Shown here piece after piece: positions 9,303-17,411 of a stretch of 64,000 nucleotides of DNA. The first letter of the stretch is position 1, and each line of letters starts with the position of its first letter. The position numbers were made by a program, and so were the translations under genes. The notes below the pieces were generated by a model. It ran no database searches, was not told where the DNA came from, and was given only the letters and a program-made list of their open reading frames with translations. Source of the DNA: Micromonospora saelicesensis (lineage in GTDB: Bacteria; Actinomycetota; Actinomycetes; Mycobacteriales; Micromonosporaceae); the NCBI RefSeq assembly GCF_900091575.1, contig NZ_FMCR01000003.1, positions 620,001 to 684,000 on the forward strand. The letters are read 5' to 3'.

Positions 9303-9706
9303 GCGTGCTCCTTGTGCGGGGCGTCGTCGGTGAGGGTGGCGCGCAGCGTCGTCTCCACCAGGGCGATGACGTCCTCGGCCGTGAGGCCGGCAGCTTGCGC
9401 CCGGTGCAGCCAGGCGACCAGGTCGTCGCGTAGCTCGGCCTGGTTGGGCAGGGACGCGCCGGCCAGGGTGCGCTGGACGAACGTGCCCACCCCGGGTCGG
9501 CCGCCGACCAGACCCTCGATCTCCAACTCCCGGTACGCCTTCAGCACCGTGTTCGGGTTGATCGCCAGGGATTGCGCGACGTCCCGGACCTTCGGCAACT
9601 GGTCGCCCGGCGTCAGCAGGCCAACCCGCAGCGCCTGTTTCACCTGCTGCACGAGCTGCATGTAGGTGTTCACCTTCGACCGGCTGTCCAGTACAAACTC
9701 GATCAC
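9299..9706 (-). CDS. GntR family regulator, YtrA subfamily
   Basis: A 135-residue regulator: a GntR winged helix (IEFVLDSRSKVNTYMQLVQQ, then GDQLPKVRDVAQSLAINPNTVLKAYREL) and the short YtrA tail. YtrA proteins repress their own ABC operon and are released by cell-envelope-active compounds. The GTG at 9706 gives the standard YtrA N-terminus, and AGGAAGG lies 10 bases before it. The open frame extends about 68 codons upstream, but that part is Pro/Arg-rich and passes through the operator, so it is not coding. First gene of the ABC operon. Confidence 0.88.
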   Translation of the reverse strand: MIEFVLDSRSKVNTYMQLVQQVKQALRVGLLTPGDQLPKVRDVAQSLAINPNTVLKAYRELEIEGLVGGRPGVGTFVQRTLAGASLPNQAELRDDLVAWLHRAQAAGLTAEDVIALVETTLRATLTDDAPHKEHA

Positions 9707-9726
9707 TCCCGATGATCCTTCCTGTT

Positions 9727-9744
9727 GTCCTACGACAGTAGGAC
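9727..9744. promoter_or_regulatory. Palindromic operator of the YtrA-type regulator
   Basis: GTCCTAC and GTAGGAC form a perfect 7-bp inverted repeat with a 4-base spacer, 21 bases upstream of the GTG of the regulator. Position and symmetry suit autoregulation by the GntR dimer. Confidence 0.8.
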
Positions 9745-9970
9745 TAATAGACAGCTTCATCGGTGGTCCACCGGCTGTCAAGCCCGACGCGGCAGGTTCT
9801 GTTCGGGTGCGGCGCGTCTCGTCCGGCGCGCCGCTTCCTGGTCGGCGGGCGCATCGGGACGGGTCCGGCGGCGGTGACCCTGGTGGCACCGGCAGGCCAC
9901 CGCTTGGCACCCAAGGGTCAGCCCGCGGGGAAGGGACCGGCAGCGATCCGCGTGGACGGGGAGGTGTTCG

Positions 9971-11239
9971 GTGGTCACCAACGAACTGACGACGTCGAGG
10001 GCGACTCCACTACAAGCCGCTCGCGCCCGGGGCCGCGTACGTGGGCGGTTGATCCTGCTCGGCCCGGCGTTCGTCGCCGCCGTCGCGTACGTCGACCCCG
10101 GCAACTTCGCCACCAACTCCGCTGCCGGCGCCCGCTACGGCTACCTGCTGGTCTGGGTCGTGGTGGTGGCCAACCTGATGGCGATGCTGGTGCAGACGCT
10201 CACCGCGAAGCTGGGTCTGGCCACCGGGCGCAGCCTGCCCGAGTTGTGCCGGGAACGCCTACCCCGGCCGGTGAACCGGGTGATGTGGGTGCAGGCCGAG
10301 TTGGTCGCCATGGCCACCGACCTGGCCGAGGTGATCGGTGGTGCGGTCGCCCTGTACCTGCTCTTCGGCATCCCTCTACTGCCCGGCGGGATCATCATCG
10401 GCACGGCCGCGTTCGCCGTGCTCGCCCTGCGCTCGCGCGGGTACCGCGCCTTCGAGGTTGTCATCGCCGTCCTGCTCGGGGTGATCGTGCTGGCCTTCGC
10501 CGCAAACCTGCTCGCCTCCGGCTCCGACCCTGCCTCGGCCATGGCCGGTCTGGTGCCCCGCCTACAGGGCACGGACAGCGTGCTGTTGGCCGCCGGAATT
10601 CTCGGCGCGACCGTCATGCCGCACGTCATCTACGTGCACTCCGCGCTCACCCGCGACCGCATTCCCGCCGCCGACGACACCGAGCGTCGGATCCTGTTCC
10701 GCGGCCAGCGCACCGACGTGCTGCTCGCCCTGAGCGCGGCCGGCGCGGTCAACCTCGCCATGCTGCTGATCGCCGCGGCCAGCTTCCGGGGCGGCGGCCC
10801 GGGCGGTGCGGACAGCCTGGAGGGGGTGCACGCAGGGCTCGGGCAGACCATCGGGACCGCCGCCGCGTTCGGGTTCGCCGTCGCCCTGCTGGTCTCCGGG
10901 CTCGCCTCCACGAGCGTCGGCACCTACGCCGGAGAGGTGATCATGCAGGGCTTCCTGCGTCGGCGGGTACCGCTGCTGCTGCGTCGGCTGGTCACCCTGC
11001 TGCCCGCCCTGGCCGTGCTCGCCATCGGCCTCGACCCAACCCGGGCGCTCGTGCTGTCCCAGGTCATCCTCAGCTTCGGCATCCCGTTCGCGCTGATCCC
11101 GGTGGTCGCCTTCACCCGCCGACGCGACCTGATGGGCAACCTGGTCAACCACCCGCTCACCACCGCCGCCGCGTCCCTGGTGGCCGTGCTGGTGGTCGCG
11201 CTCAACGCGTTCCTCCTCTGGCAGGTCGTCGCCAGCTGA
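9971..11239 (+). CDS. mntH: Nramp divalent metal (Mn2+/Fe2+) transporter
   Basis: A 422-residue membrane protein with about eleven helices. It carries the two metal-site signatures of the Nramp family: DPGNF in TM1 (residues 39-43) and MPHVIYVHS in TM6. The usual MPHN reads MPHV, a tolerated change because the metal-binding Met is kept. It imports Mn2+ or Fe2+ with protons. The GTG at 9971 has GGGGAGG 6 bases upstream. It is transcribed away from the GntR operon. Its stop codon lies in the first copy of a 26-bp tandem repeat. Confidence 0.92.
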   Translation: MVTNELTTSRATPLQAARARGRVRGRLILLGPAFVAAVAYVDPGNFATNSAAGARYGYLLVWVVVVANLMAMLVQTLTAKLGLATGRSLPELCRERLPRPVNRVMWVQAELVAMATDLAEVIGGAVALYLLFGIPLLPGGIIIGTAAFAVLALRSRGYRAFEVVIAVLLGVIVLAFAANLLASGSDPASAMAGLVPRLQGTDSVLLAAGILGATVMPHVIYVHSALTRDRIPAADDTERRILFRGQRTDVLLALSAAGAVNLAMLLIAAASFRGGGPGGADSLEGVHAGLGQTIGTAAAFGFAVALLVSGLASTSVGTYAGEVIMQGFLRRRVPLLLRRLVTLLPALAVLAIGLDPTRALVLSQVILSFGIPFALIPVVAFTRRRDLMGNLVNHPLTTAAASLVAVLVVALNAFLLWQVVAS

Positions 11240-11341
11240 GCTGGCTGGTCGGCGTCGCTGGCTGAGCTGGCTGGTCGGCGTCGCTGGCTGAGCTGGCTGG
11301 TCGGCGTCGCTGGCTGAGCTGGCTGGTCGGCGTCGTCGGCT
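11238..11341. repeat. Four tandem copies of a 26-bp unit overlapping the mntH stop
   Basis: Units start at 11238, 11264, 11290 and 11316. The first three are identical (each begins GAGCTGGCTGGTCGGCG) and the fourth differs at two positions. The mntH TGA is at 11237-11239, so the array begins at the gene end. The copies are nearly identical, pointing to recent expansion by slippage. Confidence 0.95.
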
Positions 11342-11381
11342 GAGCCGGGCAGGCTGCCTGGGACCGGACACTCTCGCGAAC

Positions 11382-11421
11382 GTTATACCTGTGAGTCATA
11401 AAAATGACTCACAGGTATAAC
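11382..11421. repeat. Perfect 18-bp hairpin with AAAA loop (terminator or dispersed palindrome)
   Basis: The arm GTTATACCTGTGAGTCAT and its exact complement flank four A residues. It is far richer in A/T than the DNA around it. It lies 143 bases after mntH. It could stop transcription from both sides or be a copy of a dispersed palindromic element. Confidence 0.8.
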
Positions 11422-11487
11422 TCATTGAGGACCATGCCGGCCCGGAGCCCGCGTGGGTAGCCCGGATCCGTGTAAGTGGTGGCAGCT

Positions 11488-11582
11488 GTGTGGGTGGCCG
11501 GACCCATGTGTGGGTGACCGGACCCGCGTGGGTGGGCCGGACCCGGGTGGGTGGGCCGGGCCCTGCGGGTGGCCGGGCCCGT
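11488..11582. repeat. Degenerate G-rich repeat of about 19 bp
   Basis: About five imperfect copies of a GTGGGTGGCCGGACCC-like unit run through the 424-base gap between mntH and the next gene. Apart from this array, the tandem repeat and two hairpins, nothing gene-like was seen in 11240-11663. The open frames there are low-complexity by-products. Confidence 0.7.
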
Positions 11583-11621
11583 TCTGAGGGCAGCCGCGCC
11601 TTGGCGGCGGAGCCGCTTGGC

Positions 11622-11641
11622 GGCCGAAGCCGGCTTCGGCC
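11622..11641 (-). terminator. Palindrome downstream of the small gene at 11664
   Basis: A perfect 20-bp palindrome (GGCCGAAGCC and its complement) begins 22 bases after the stop of the small gene on the minus strand and is a reasonable terminator for it. Confidence 0.5.
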
Positions 11642-11663
11642 AGGCCGGTTGGGGCGGGTGTGG

Positions 11664-11936
11664 TCAGGTGCGACGCCCCTCGTCTCGGGCCGGGATCTCC
11701 TGACGTTGTTCGAGGGCGTCCGCCGGGTTGGCGTCGGCCGGCAGGGACGTCACCTCCTCGAGCGTGCCCGCCGGGAAAGCGCCCTGCTCGGCCAGGTCGG
11801 CCTCGGCGGCCTCCGGGTCCACGTCACCCGACACCCGGTCCGGCGGCCCGACGTCGAACGCGTCCTGCCGTTGTTCCAGGGCGTCCGCCTCCGGCGGAGG
11901 GAACGTGCCGCCCTGTTCGTCCCGGTACGTGCTCAT
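11664..11936 (-). CDS. Small acidic hypothetical protein with repeated DALEQRQ motif
   Basis: Ninety residues, acidic and rich in Ala, Asp and Glu, with no membrane segment. The heptad DALEQRQ occurs twice, near residues 18-24 and again near the C-terminus, each time after Pro/Ala. The ATG at 11936 is chosen because GGGAGG stands 5-6 bases upstream; the open frame continues 23 codons further without such a site. A palindrome follows the stop. No function is recognised. The repeated motif suggests a short disordered binding protein. Confidence that it is a gene is good; its role is open. Confidence 0.72.
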   Translation of the reverse strand: MSTYRDEQGGTFPPPEADALEQRQDAFDVGPPDRVSGDVDPEAAEADLAEQGAFPAGTLEEVTSLPADANPADALEQRQEIPARDEGRRT

Positions 11937-12036
11937 CGGAGCCTCCCACCCGGCGGGTGTCGACATGCCGCCGGGCCGCTGCCTACCCGCCAGCGCAGCA
12001 CTCACGCCGCCACGCTGGTCGAGATCTGGGCAGTTC

Positions 12037-12080
12037 CCGGGACGTGCTGCCTCCGCGGTGGCGGTAGCGGCACGTCCCGG
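12037..12080 (-). terminator. Hairpin terminator after the M64 peptidase gene
   Basis: An 11-bp perfect inverted repeat (CCGGGACGTGC and its complement) with a 22-base partly paired loop starts 28 bases beyond the stop of the peptidase on the minus strand. Confidence 0.75.
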
Positions 12081-12107
12081 TAGTTGCGCCGATCTTGAGG
12101 CTGATCG

Positions 12108-14426
12108 TCATGCCGTCGGCGGCATGACGCGACGGCAGTGGGCCGCCGTCGGATTCCGCACCGTGGTGGGTGCCCCCAGGTCGACCGGGGTCGGGCCGCC
12201 GGAGCAGGCCAACGCGCCCACCTGGCCGCCGGCGAGGATGGGCGCCGATGCGGTATCGGCCAGCGCCAACGGCCCGGCCACCCGGGCCCCCACCATCGTG
12301 ACGTGGTCGGTGGTGCCGGTCAGCGCCACCGCGCCGCGTACCTCGGTGTTCAGCACCTCGACGGCCGTGGCACGGGACGCCGTCAGGTTCCCCGCGATCG
12401 AGGAGCCCTGGGCGACCAGGGCCGCGCCGGCCGCGACGGTGACCGGCCCGGTCACGGTGGCCGCGCGCAGGCAGGTGACACCGGCGGTGACGGTCAGCGG
12501 GCCGGCGTGTCGGCCGCTGACCACTGTGGTGCAGGCCGGTGGCGGCGGGATCAGCGTGGCCACGAACGCGCGGGCCGACCCGATGTTGCCGACGGCGTCG
12601 ATGCCCCGGTACTCGACGCGGTGCCGGCCGTACCCGGGAGACCGCTCAGCGAACGGGGACACGGACAGGCCGCCCGAGCCGAGGTTGCCGTAGACCAGGC
12701 CGTCCACGTCGGTGCCTGTGGCGGTGAACAGGAACGGCGATCGGGCATCGGTGGGCCAGCCGTAGTAGTTGTGCCACCCGTCGCCGTCGAGCCGGAACTC
12801 CGAGGTGACCTGACCGGTGCCGTCGTCGGTGCCGGTCAACCCCATGGTGAACGGGCCGTTGTACACGTACTCGGTGGGTCGGCCGGGCCGGGTGACGGTG
12901 AGCAGCGGCTCGGAGAGGTCGTACGCCACGTCGGGCCGCGTCGCGTCGACCGTCCAGGTGCGGGTCACCGCCCTCCCGGTGCCCGGCTCGTCCACCCGGG
13001 CGGTCAGCCGGTGGGTACCCCGCGACAAGCGCAGCGTGCCCAGGTCCACGTCCCGGTCGTTGCCGGTGTCGGCCACCGGCCTGCCGTCGAGCGTCCAGCG
13101 CACGCGTGGCGCCCGATCGGTGGGCTGGCTGGTCCGCACGTACACCACATCGTGCGCGCCGACCGGCCGGTCGGTCGTGGTGGACGCGGTGATCGCCAGC
13201 GGCGACTCCACAACCGGGGTACGCACCGCGGTGTCCACGGTCCAGGCGCGGGTCTGGGTCAGCGCCGGTGAGCTGCGGACCGCCGGGTCGCGGACGAACT
13301 CCGTCGGGTCGGTCACCGTGGCGGTCACCGTGTGCCGGCCGGGAGAGAGCCGTAGTTTCCGCAGGTCCAGGTGGCGGGCATTGCCGGTACGCGGCACCGC
13401 CCTGCCGTCCACCGACCACGTCACGGTCAGCGCGTGGCTCACCGGGTGCAGGGTGTCCACCCAGAGCAACCGGTCCGCGCCAACCGCCTGATCGGTGGCC
13501 GTGCCGCCCTGCACGATGCCGACCCGGGCGGCAATCCGTTGGGTCATCCGCTCCCGGCCGACCTGGTCGAAGTAGAAGCCCAGCGACTTCATCATCGAGT
13601 GCCGGCTCGGTCGCCACACCCCACGCTGGAGGTACAGGCCGCCCTCGTAGCGGCCGATCGTTCCGCCCGCCTCGCTCGGCTCACCCAGCCAGCGCCACCA
13701 CTTGGCCCGGGTGTCGCGCATCTGCCGCTCGGTCAGCACGGTGTGGTGCACCGAGTCCGGTTCCGGCCCGCTGTAGGTGTCGCCCGGCACCCCACGGCCG
13801 TAGTAGTCGTACTCGTCCTGCAAGCCGCCGAGCGAGTGCCCCAGCTCGTGCGGGCTGATCAGCGCGGAGAGCGCGTTGCCGCCGGAGGCGGTGGCGTTGC
13901 TGCCACCGGCCCCACCGTAGGTGCCGCTGTTGGCCAGCGCGACCAACTGACGGTTGCCGGGGTTGGTGCCGACGGCCAGGTCGGCGTACGCGTTCGCGGC
14001 GGTGCCGTCGACAGTGAGCAGACGTTGCACGCTCGCCGGGTTGCAACCACCCCAGAAGCCCATGCCCAGCGCGGTGTCGCGTCGCGGTGCGGACAGGCCG
14101 GGGTCGCAGTCCACCCCGGACTCCGCCGAGACGATCTCCACGGCGTAGACGTTGAAGTAGCTGCGGTAGGACTTGAACGGCTCGATCGTCCACAGGGTGT
14201 TGAGGTGCCGGTCCACGTGTGCTCGGAAGGTGGGCAGGTCGGCCTCGGTGTAACCGTCGCCCAGCAGCACCAGGTTGAATCGCGTCGCCGGGTCACCGGT
14301 GACCTGGATCGGCACCACTGTGGCGCCGGCCACCGGGACGGCGGCCGGCGTGGCGGCGGCCGGTGTGCCGACCGTCAGTCCCGCCGCGACGAGCGCCGCG
14401 ACACACAACCCCACTCTGATCCGCAC
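12108..14426 (-). CDS. Secreted M64 family metallopeptidase with Ig-like repeats
   Basis: A 772-residue exported protein. A signal peptide (hydrophobic core AALVAAGLTV, Ala-rich cleavage zone) is followed by a peptidase M64 domain. The zinc site HELGHS is at about residues 193-198 with the downstream QDEYD, matching the HExGH...D pattern of IgA-peptidase-like M64 enzymes. Two similar beta-sandwich repeats follow (VDGRAVPRTGN and LDGRPVADTGN regions), then a domain with repeated valine/alanine-rich turns. The GTG at 14426 is chosen for GGAAGGGG 6 bases upstream; the open frame extends 39 codons earlier with no signal-peptide character. It probably degrades extracellular protein. Confidence 0.87.
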   Translation of the reverse strand: MRIRVGLCVAALVAAGLTVGTPAAATPAAVPVAGATVVPIQVTGDPATRFNLVLLGDGYTEADLPTFRAHVDRHLNTLWTIEPFKSYRSYFNVYAVEIVSAESGVDCDPGLSAPRRDTALGMGFWGGCNPASVQRLLTVDGTAANAYADLAVGTNPGNRQLVALANSGTYGGAGGSNATASGGNALSALISPHELGHSLGGLQDEYDYYGRGVPGDTYSGPEPDSVHHTVLTERQMRDTRAKWWRWLGEPSEAGGTIGRYEGGLYLQRGVWRPSRHSMMKSLGFYFDQVGRERMTQRIAARVGIVQGGTATDQAVGADRLLWVDTLHPVSHALTVTWSVDGRAVPRTGNARHLDLRKLRLSPGRHTVTATVTDPTEFVRDPAVRSSPALTQTRAWTVDTAVRTPVVESPLAITASTTTDRPVGAHDVVYVRTSQPTDRAPRVRWTLDGRPVADTGNDRDVDLGTLRLSRGTHRLTARVDEPGTGRAVTRTWTVDATRPDVAYDLSEPLLTVTRPGRPTEYVYNGPFTMGLTGTDDGTGQVTSEFRLDGDGWHNYYGWPTDARSPFLFTATGTDVDGLVYGNLGSGGLSVSPFAERSPGYGRHRVEYRGIDAVGNIGSARAFVATLIPPPPACTTVVSGRHAGPLTVTAGVTCLRAATVTGPVTVAAGAALVAQGSSIAGNLTASRATAVEVLNTEVRGAVALTGTTDHVTMVGARVAGPLALADTASAPILAGGQVGALACSGGPTPVDLGAPTTVRNPTAAHCRRVMPPTA

Positions 14427-14521
14427 CCTGCGCCCCTTCCATGGCCGGTCGGCCTGGCGGTGCCGGGCGCCGGGCCCGGCGGGGGCGCCGTCGTCCGGAC
14501 CTGCCGTGACAGTGGACAACT

Positions 14522-14538
14522 CGGACCGTACCGGTCCG
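14522..14538 (-). terminator. Small hairpin after the DUF5682 gene
   Basis: CGGACC and GGTCCG pair across five bases, 39 bases past the stop of the DUF5682 gene. It also lies within the likely promoter region of the peptidase gene, so its role is uncertain. Confidence 0.35.
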
Positions 14539-14576
14539 TGCACCGACAGGTAACCCTCGATGGGCGTCGAGGCCGG

Positions 14577-17411
14577 TCACACCCCCAGGAGTGCGGCCAC
14601 CGCCGCGGCGGTTTCGGGGTGCCCGTTCAACAGGGCTGACAACGCGGACCGGTCGGCGGGCGGATCGGGCAACGGTTGCCACCCGCCCGGACAGCCGAGC
14701 AGCGCGGCGACAGCGTCGACCGCCTCCGGGTGGGCGGCCAGCAGTACGCCCACCGGTCGCAGCGGCGCGGCGACGTCGACCGTCCGGGCGGGTGACGAGG
14801 GTGCCATCCACGGCGGCACCCAGGAATCCAACTCGGGCAGCGCAGTCGGGAAGGTGCGCCCCGCCTCGCGGACCAGCAGTGGGACCAGCTCCGGCCCTTG
14901 ATCCCGCAGGGTCGAGATCAGGGTGGGCAGCCAGGGCAGCAGGACCGGGTCGGGCAGCCGGGCGAAGGCGTTCGACATCGTCTCGACGACGAACGGCGCC
15001 AGCCCGGGCACCGGCTCCAGCGCGTGCACGAACCCGGCCAGATACTGCGGGAAGGCCGGCAGCACCAGCGGATTGCCCAACAGTTCGGCGCACCGGGCCC
15101 GCAGCTCGGCCAGCGGCAGCAGACCGAGCTGGTGCTGGCCCGCCCAGAGCAGGGCGACCTTCGCCGGCGCCGTCGGGTGCGCCTGTGCCACTGCCAGCTC
15201 CAACTGGGACCGGTCGCAACCCAGCGACAGGGCGAGGCCCTCCATGGAGAACAGGAAGCCGAGCATCGCGGCGACCTGCCGGACCTCCGTCTCCTCGGCG
15301 GCGATGGCGGTCGGCAGCAGGGTGCAGTAGTGGGCGTATCCGGTCGTCACGAACGCCTCGCACCAGGCCGGCAGGGTCGGCGAGGTGGCCCGGTAGTGGG
15401 CCAGCAGGCGGCGGACGCGGCGCAGCACGTCCGGGGCGTCGTCGACGGTGCGCTCGGCGGCGAGCAGGTCGACCGCCCGGGCACCCAACTCGTCGACCAG
15501 CCGCGGGCTGTCGAGCAGCCGGATGGCGTCCTCGACGGCGGCTAGGGCAGCGGCGGCGGTGGCGTCGGGGCCGCGTACCGCCCGGCGCAGCCGCTGCTCC
15601 AGGACCTGCTCGACGGTCACCCCCTCGTAGCCCAGCTCGATCAGCGCGCGCTGGTTGCGGCCGAGTGCCAGGTCCCAGCTCTCCTGGATCGAGCGGTGCC
15701 CGAGCCGACGCTCACCCATGATCGGACGGACCGCGTCCGGGGGCAGCAGGTGCCGAAGGATCCACAGAAGGTCCGAGCAGCGGGCCAGCTCCGGCTGGCC
15801 GGTCAGATCCAGCAACGCCCGCTGGACGGTTCGCTTCTCCAGGGCCAGGCCGAGCGGCTGAAGCCGGTCGAGCACGTCGCGGGCCAACGGCGGAAGGGCG
15901 TCGTAGCCGACCTGACCGAGCCGGTCGCCGCCCAGCAGGATCTCGCAGAGCCGCCGGACGTCGCGCCGGCCTGGTACCACGTCCTTCTCGATGCAGGTGA
16001 CCGCCGCGTCGGCGAAGTCGTAGGGGGTGGGTCGGGCCCGGTTGCGCAGCCCGGCCAGCAGGACCGAGGTCTCGAAGACGGCGATGGCGTCGGCGGTGCT
16101 GGCCAGGTACCCGTTGCGCCGGGCCAACCGGACGATGTCGACGCACCAACCGCGCAGCTCCGCCTCGTCGAGGCCGTTCAGATCGGGCGGCGCGGCGAGG
16201 AAGCCGGTGAGCCGGTCACTGACCGGCCCGGCGGCGCGGGAGGGTGCCGTCGGGGCCTGGCCCCGCCACCTCTGGGTGGTCGAGGTGCGCTGGCCGTCCA
16301 GCCGGTACGGGGACAGCCCGTGCCGGCTCACCGCCTTCGTCCAGGTCGCCGCCGCGATCGACACAGAGCCGGGCGCCAGGCCGAACTGTGTTTCGATCGC
16401 GGAATGGCTGGACGGGATGAGCCCGTACCGCCAACGGGTGCCGGTGCGCGGGGTGATCTCGAAATCGTCGGCCGTGGAGCCCAACCCGAACTGCTCGACC
16501 CGGCTGGCGGCATGGAACGCGCCGCAGACGTAGAGGCAGTCGGTCGGATCGACGCCGGAGGTGGCCAGGTGCTGACGCATCCGCGTCCACATGTACCGCT
16601 CGCGGTCCTCGTCACGGTCCAGCCGGTCGGAGCCGGTCGGGCGCAGCCGCCGGAACAGGCTGCCGATCAGCACCATCACCTGCCGGTAGGTGTCGTGGTC
16701 GGCGTCAGCCAGCGGGCGTTCGATGTACTGGTCCCACCATTCCGACCAGTGCCGCACCTTGCCGTGGTGCAGCAGGTACGCCTCCAACTCCGCGAACCGG
16801 GGTCGCAGGTCACCGATCTCCACCCCGACGGCGTCGCCGTGCAGCGCGGACTCCTCGCCGGTGACCGCGGCCGTCCCGACGTCCCCGCCCTCGGCGGCTG
16901 GGCCTGCGTCGGAGGTCGGCTGGTCCCTCGGTGACCACTGGAAGACGTGGTCGGTGGAGCGGTCCACCAGCACCAGCTCCACGCCGGGGGTCTCCAGCGC
17001 GTACGCGATGGCCTGGTATTCCGCCGACGCCTCGGTCACCGGCGCGACGACGCTGAGCGGCCCCCAGTCGGCGGGGAAGCCGGACAGCTCGGAGGCGAAC
17101 GCCTGCACCGCTACCGGCAGGCGGCAGTTGCGCAGCTCCCCGAGCAGCGGCTGGAGATCCTCGCACAACTCCAGGTAGATCACCCGGGGCTGCTTGGCTC
17201 GCAGCCGGCGCACCATGGCGAGCGCGGAGGCCGGCGAGTGGTGGCAGACCGGAAATATCTCCAGCCGCTCGCCGAGTGCGCGGTCGACGTCCTCGACCAT
17301 CCCGGAGAGGATCGCGCCGAGCGCGTCGGGGCTGCCCGCGAAGGCGGCGGCCGCGTCGGTCAGCTGCTCGCGCAGCGCACCGAAGGCGCCGGCGACGGTG
17401 GGTGCGGTCAC
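14577..17411 (-). CDS. DUF5682 family protein of a MoxR/vWA operon (YehM-like)
   Basis: A 944-residue cytosolic protein of the DUF5682 type, the family of E. coli YehM. The N-terminal part has the segments FPVCHHSPASALAMVRRL and VIYLELCEDL, and later LYVCGAFHAASRVEQFG. The C-terminal half is helical and Leu/Ala-rich. The spaced His motifs recall the TIKI/EreA/ChaN hydrolase fold, but that is inference. The start is the GTG at 17411, which overlaps the MoxR stop (GTGA). Last gene of a five-gene unit. It is longer than YehM (about 760 residues). Biochemical role unknown. Confidence 0.85.
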   Translation of the reverse strand: MTAPTVAGAFGALREQLTDAAAAFAGSPDALGAILSGMVEDVDRALGERLEIFPVCHHSPASALAMVRRLRAKQPRVIYLELCEDLQPLLGELRNCRLPVAVQAFASELSGFPADWGPLSVVAPVTEASAEYQAIAYALETPGVELVLVDRSTDHVFQWSPRDQPTSDAGPAAEGGDVGTAAVTGEESALHGDAVGVEIGDLRPRFAELEAYLLHHGKVRHWSEWWDQYIERPLADADHDTYRQVMVLIGSLFRRLRPTGSDRLDRDEDRERYMWTRMRQHLATSGVDPTDCLYVCGAFHAASRVEQFGLGSTADDFEITPRTGTRWRYGLIPSSHSAIETQFGLAPGSVSIAAATWTKAVSRHGLSPYRLDGQRTSTTQRWRGQAPTAPSRAAGPVSDRLTGFLAAPPDLNGLDEAELRGWCVDIVRLARRNGYLASTADAIAVFETSVLLAGLRNRARPTPYDFADAAVTCIEKDVVPGRRDVRRLCEILLGGDRLGQVGYDALPPLARDVLDRLQPLGLALEKRTVQRALLDLTGQPELARCSDLLWILRHLLPPDAVRPIMGERRLGHRSIQESWDLALGRNQRALIELGYEGVTVEQVLEQRLRRAVRGPDATAAAALAAVEDAIRLLDSPRLVDELGARAVDLLAAERTVDDAPDVLRRVRRLLAHYRATSPTLPAWCEAFVTTGYAHYCTLLPTAIAAEETEVRQVAAMLGFLFSMEGLALSLGCDRSQLELAVAQAHPTAPAKVALLWAGQHQLGLLPLAELRARCAELLGNPLVLPAFPQYLAGFVHALEPVPGLAPFVVETMSNAFARLPDPVLLPWLPTLISTLRDQGPELVPLLVREAGRTFPTALPELDSWVPPWMAPSSPARTVDVAAPLRPVGVLLAAHPEAVDAVAALLGCPGGWQPLPDPPADRSALSALLNGHPETAAAVAALLGV

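Noticed and set aside
10562..11371. Minus-strand frame reading repeated RRRPASSAS-type segments
   Set aside because: This is the 26-bp tandem repeat and the complement of mntH being translated; not a repeat protein gene.
11490..12083. Plus-strand frame through the repeat region and small gene
   Set aside because: Built from the G-rich repeats and the complement of the small minus-strand gene; no ribosome site.
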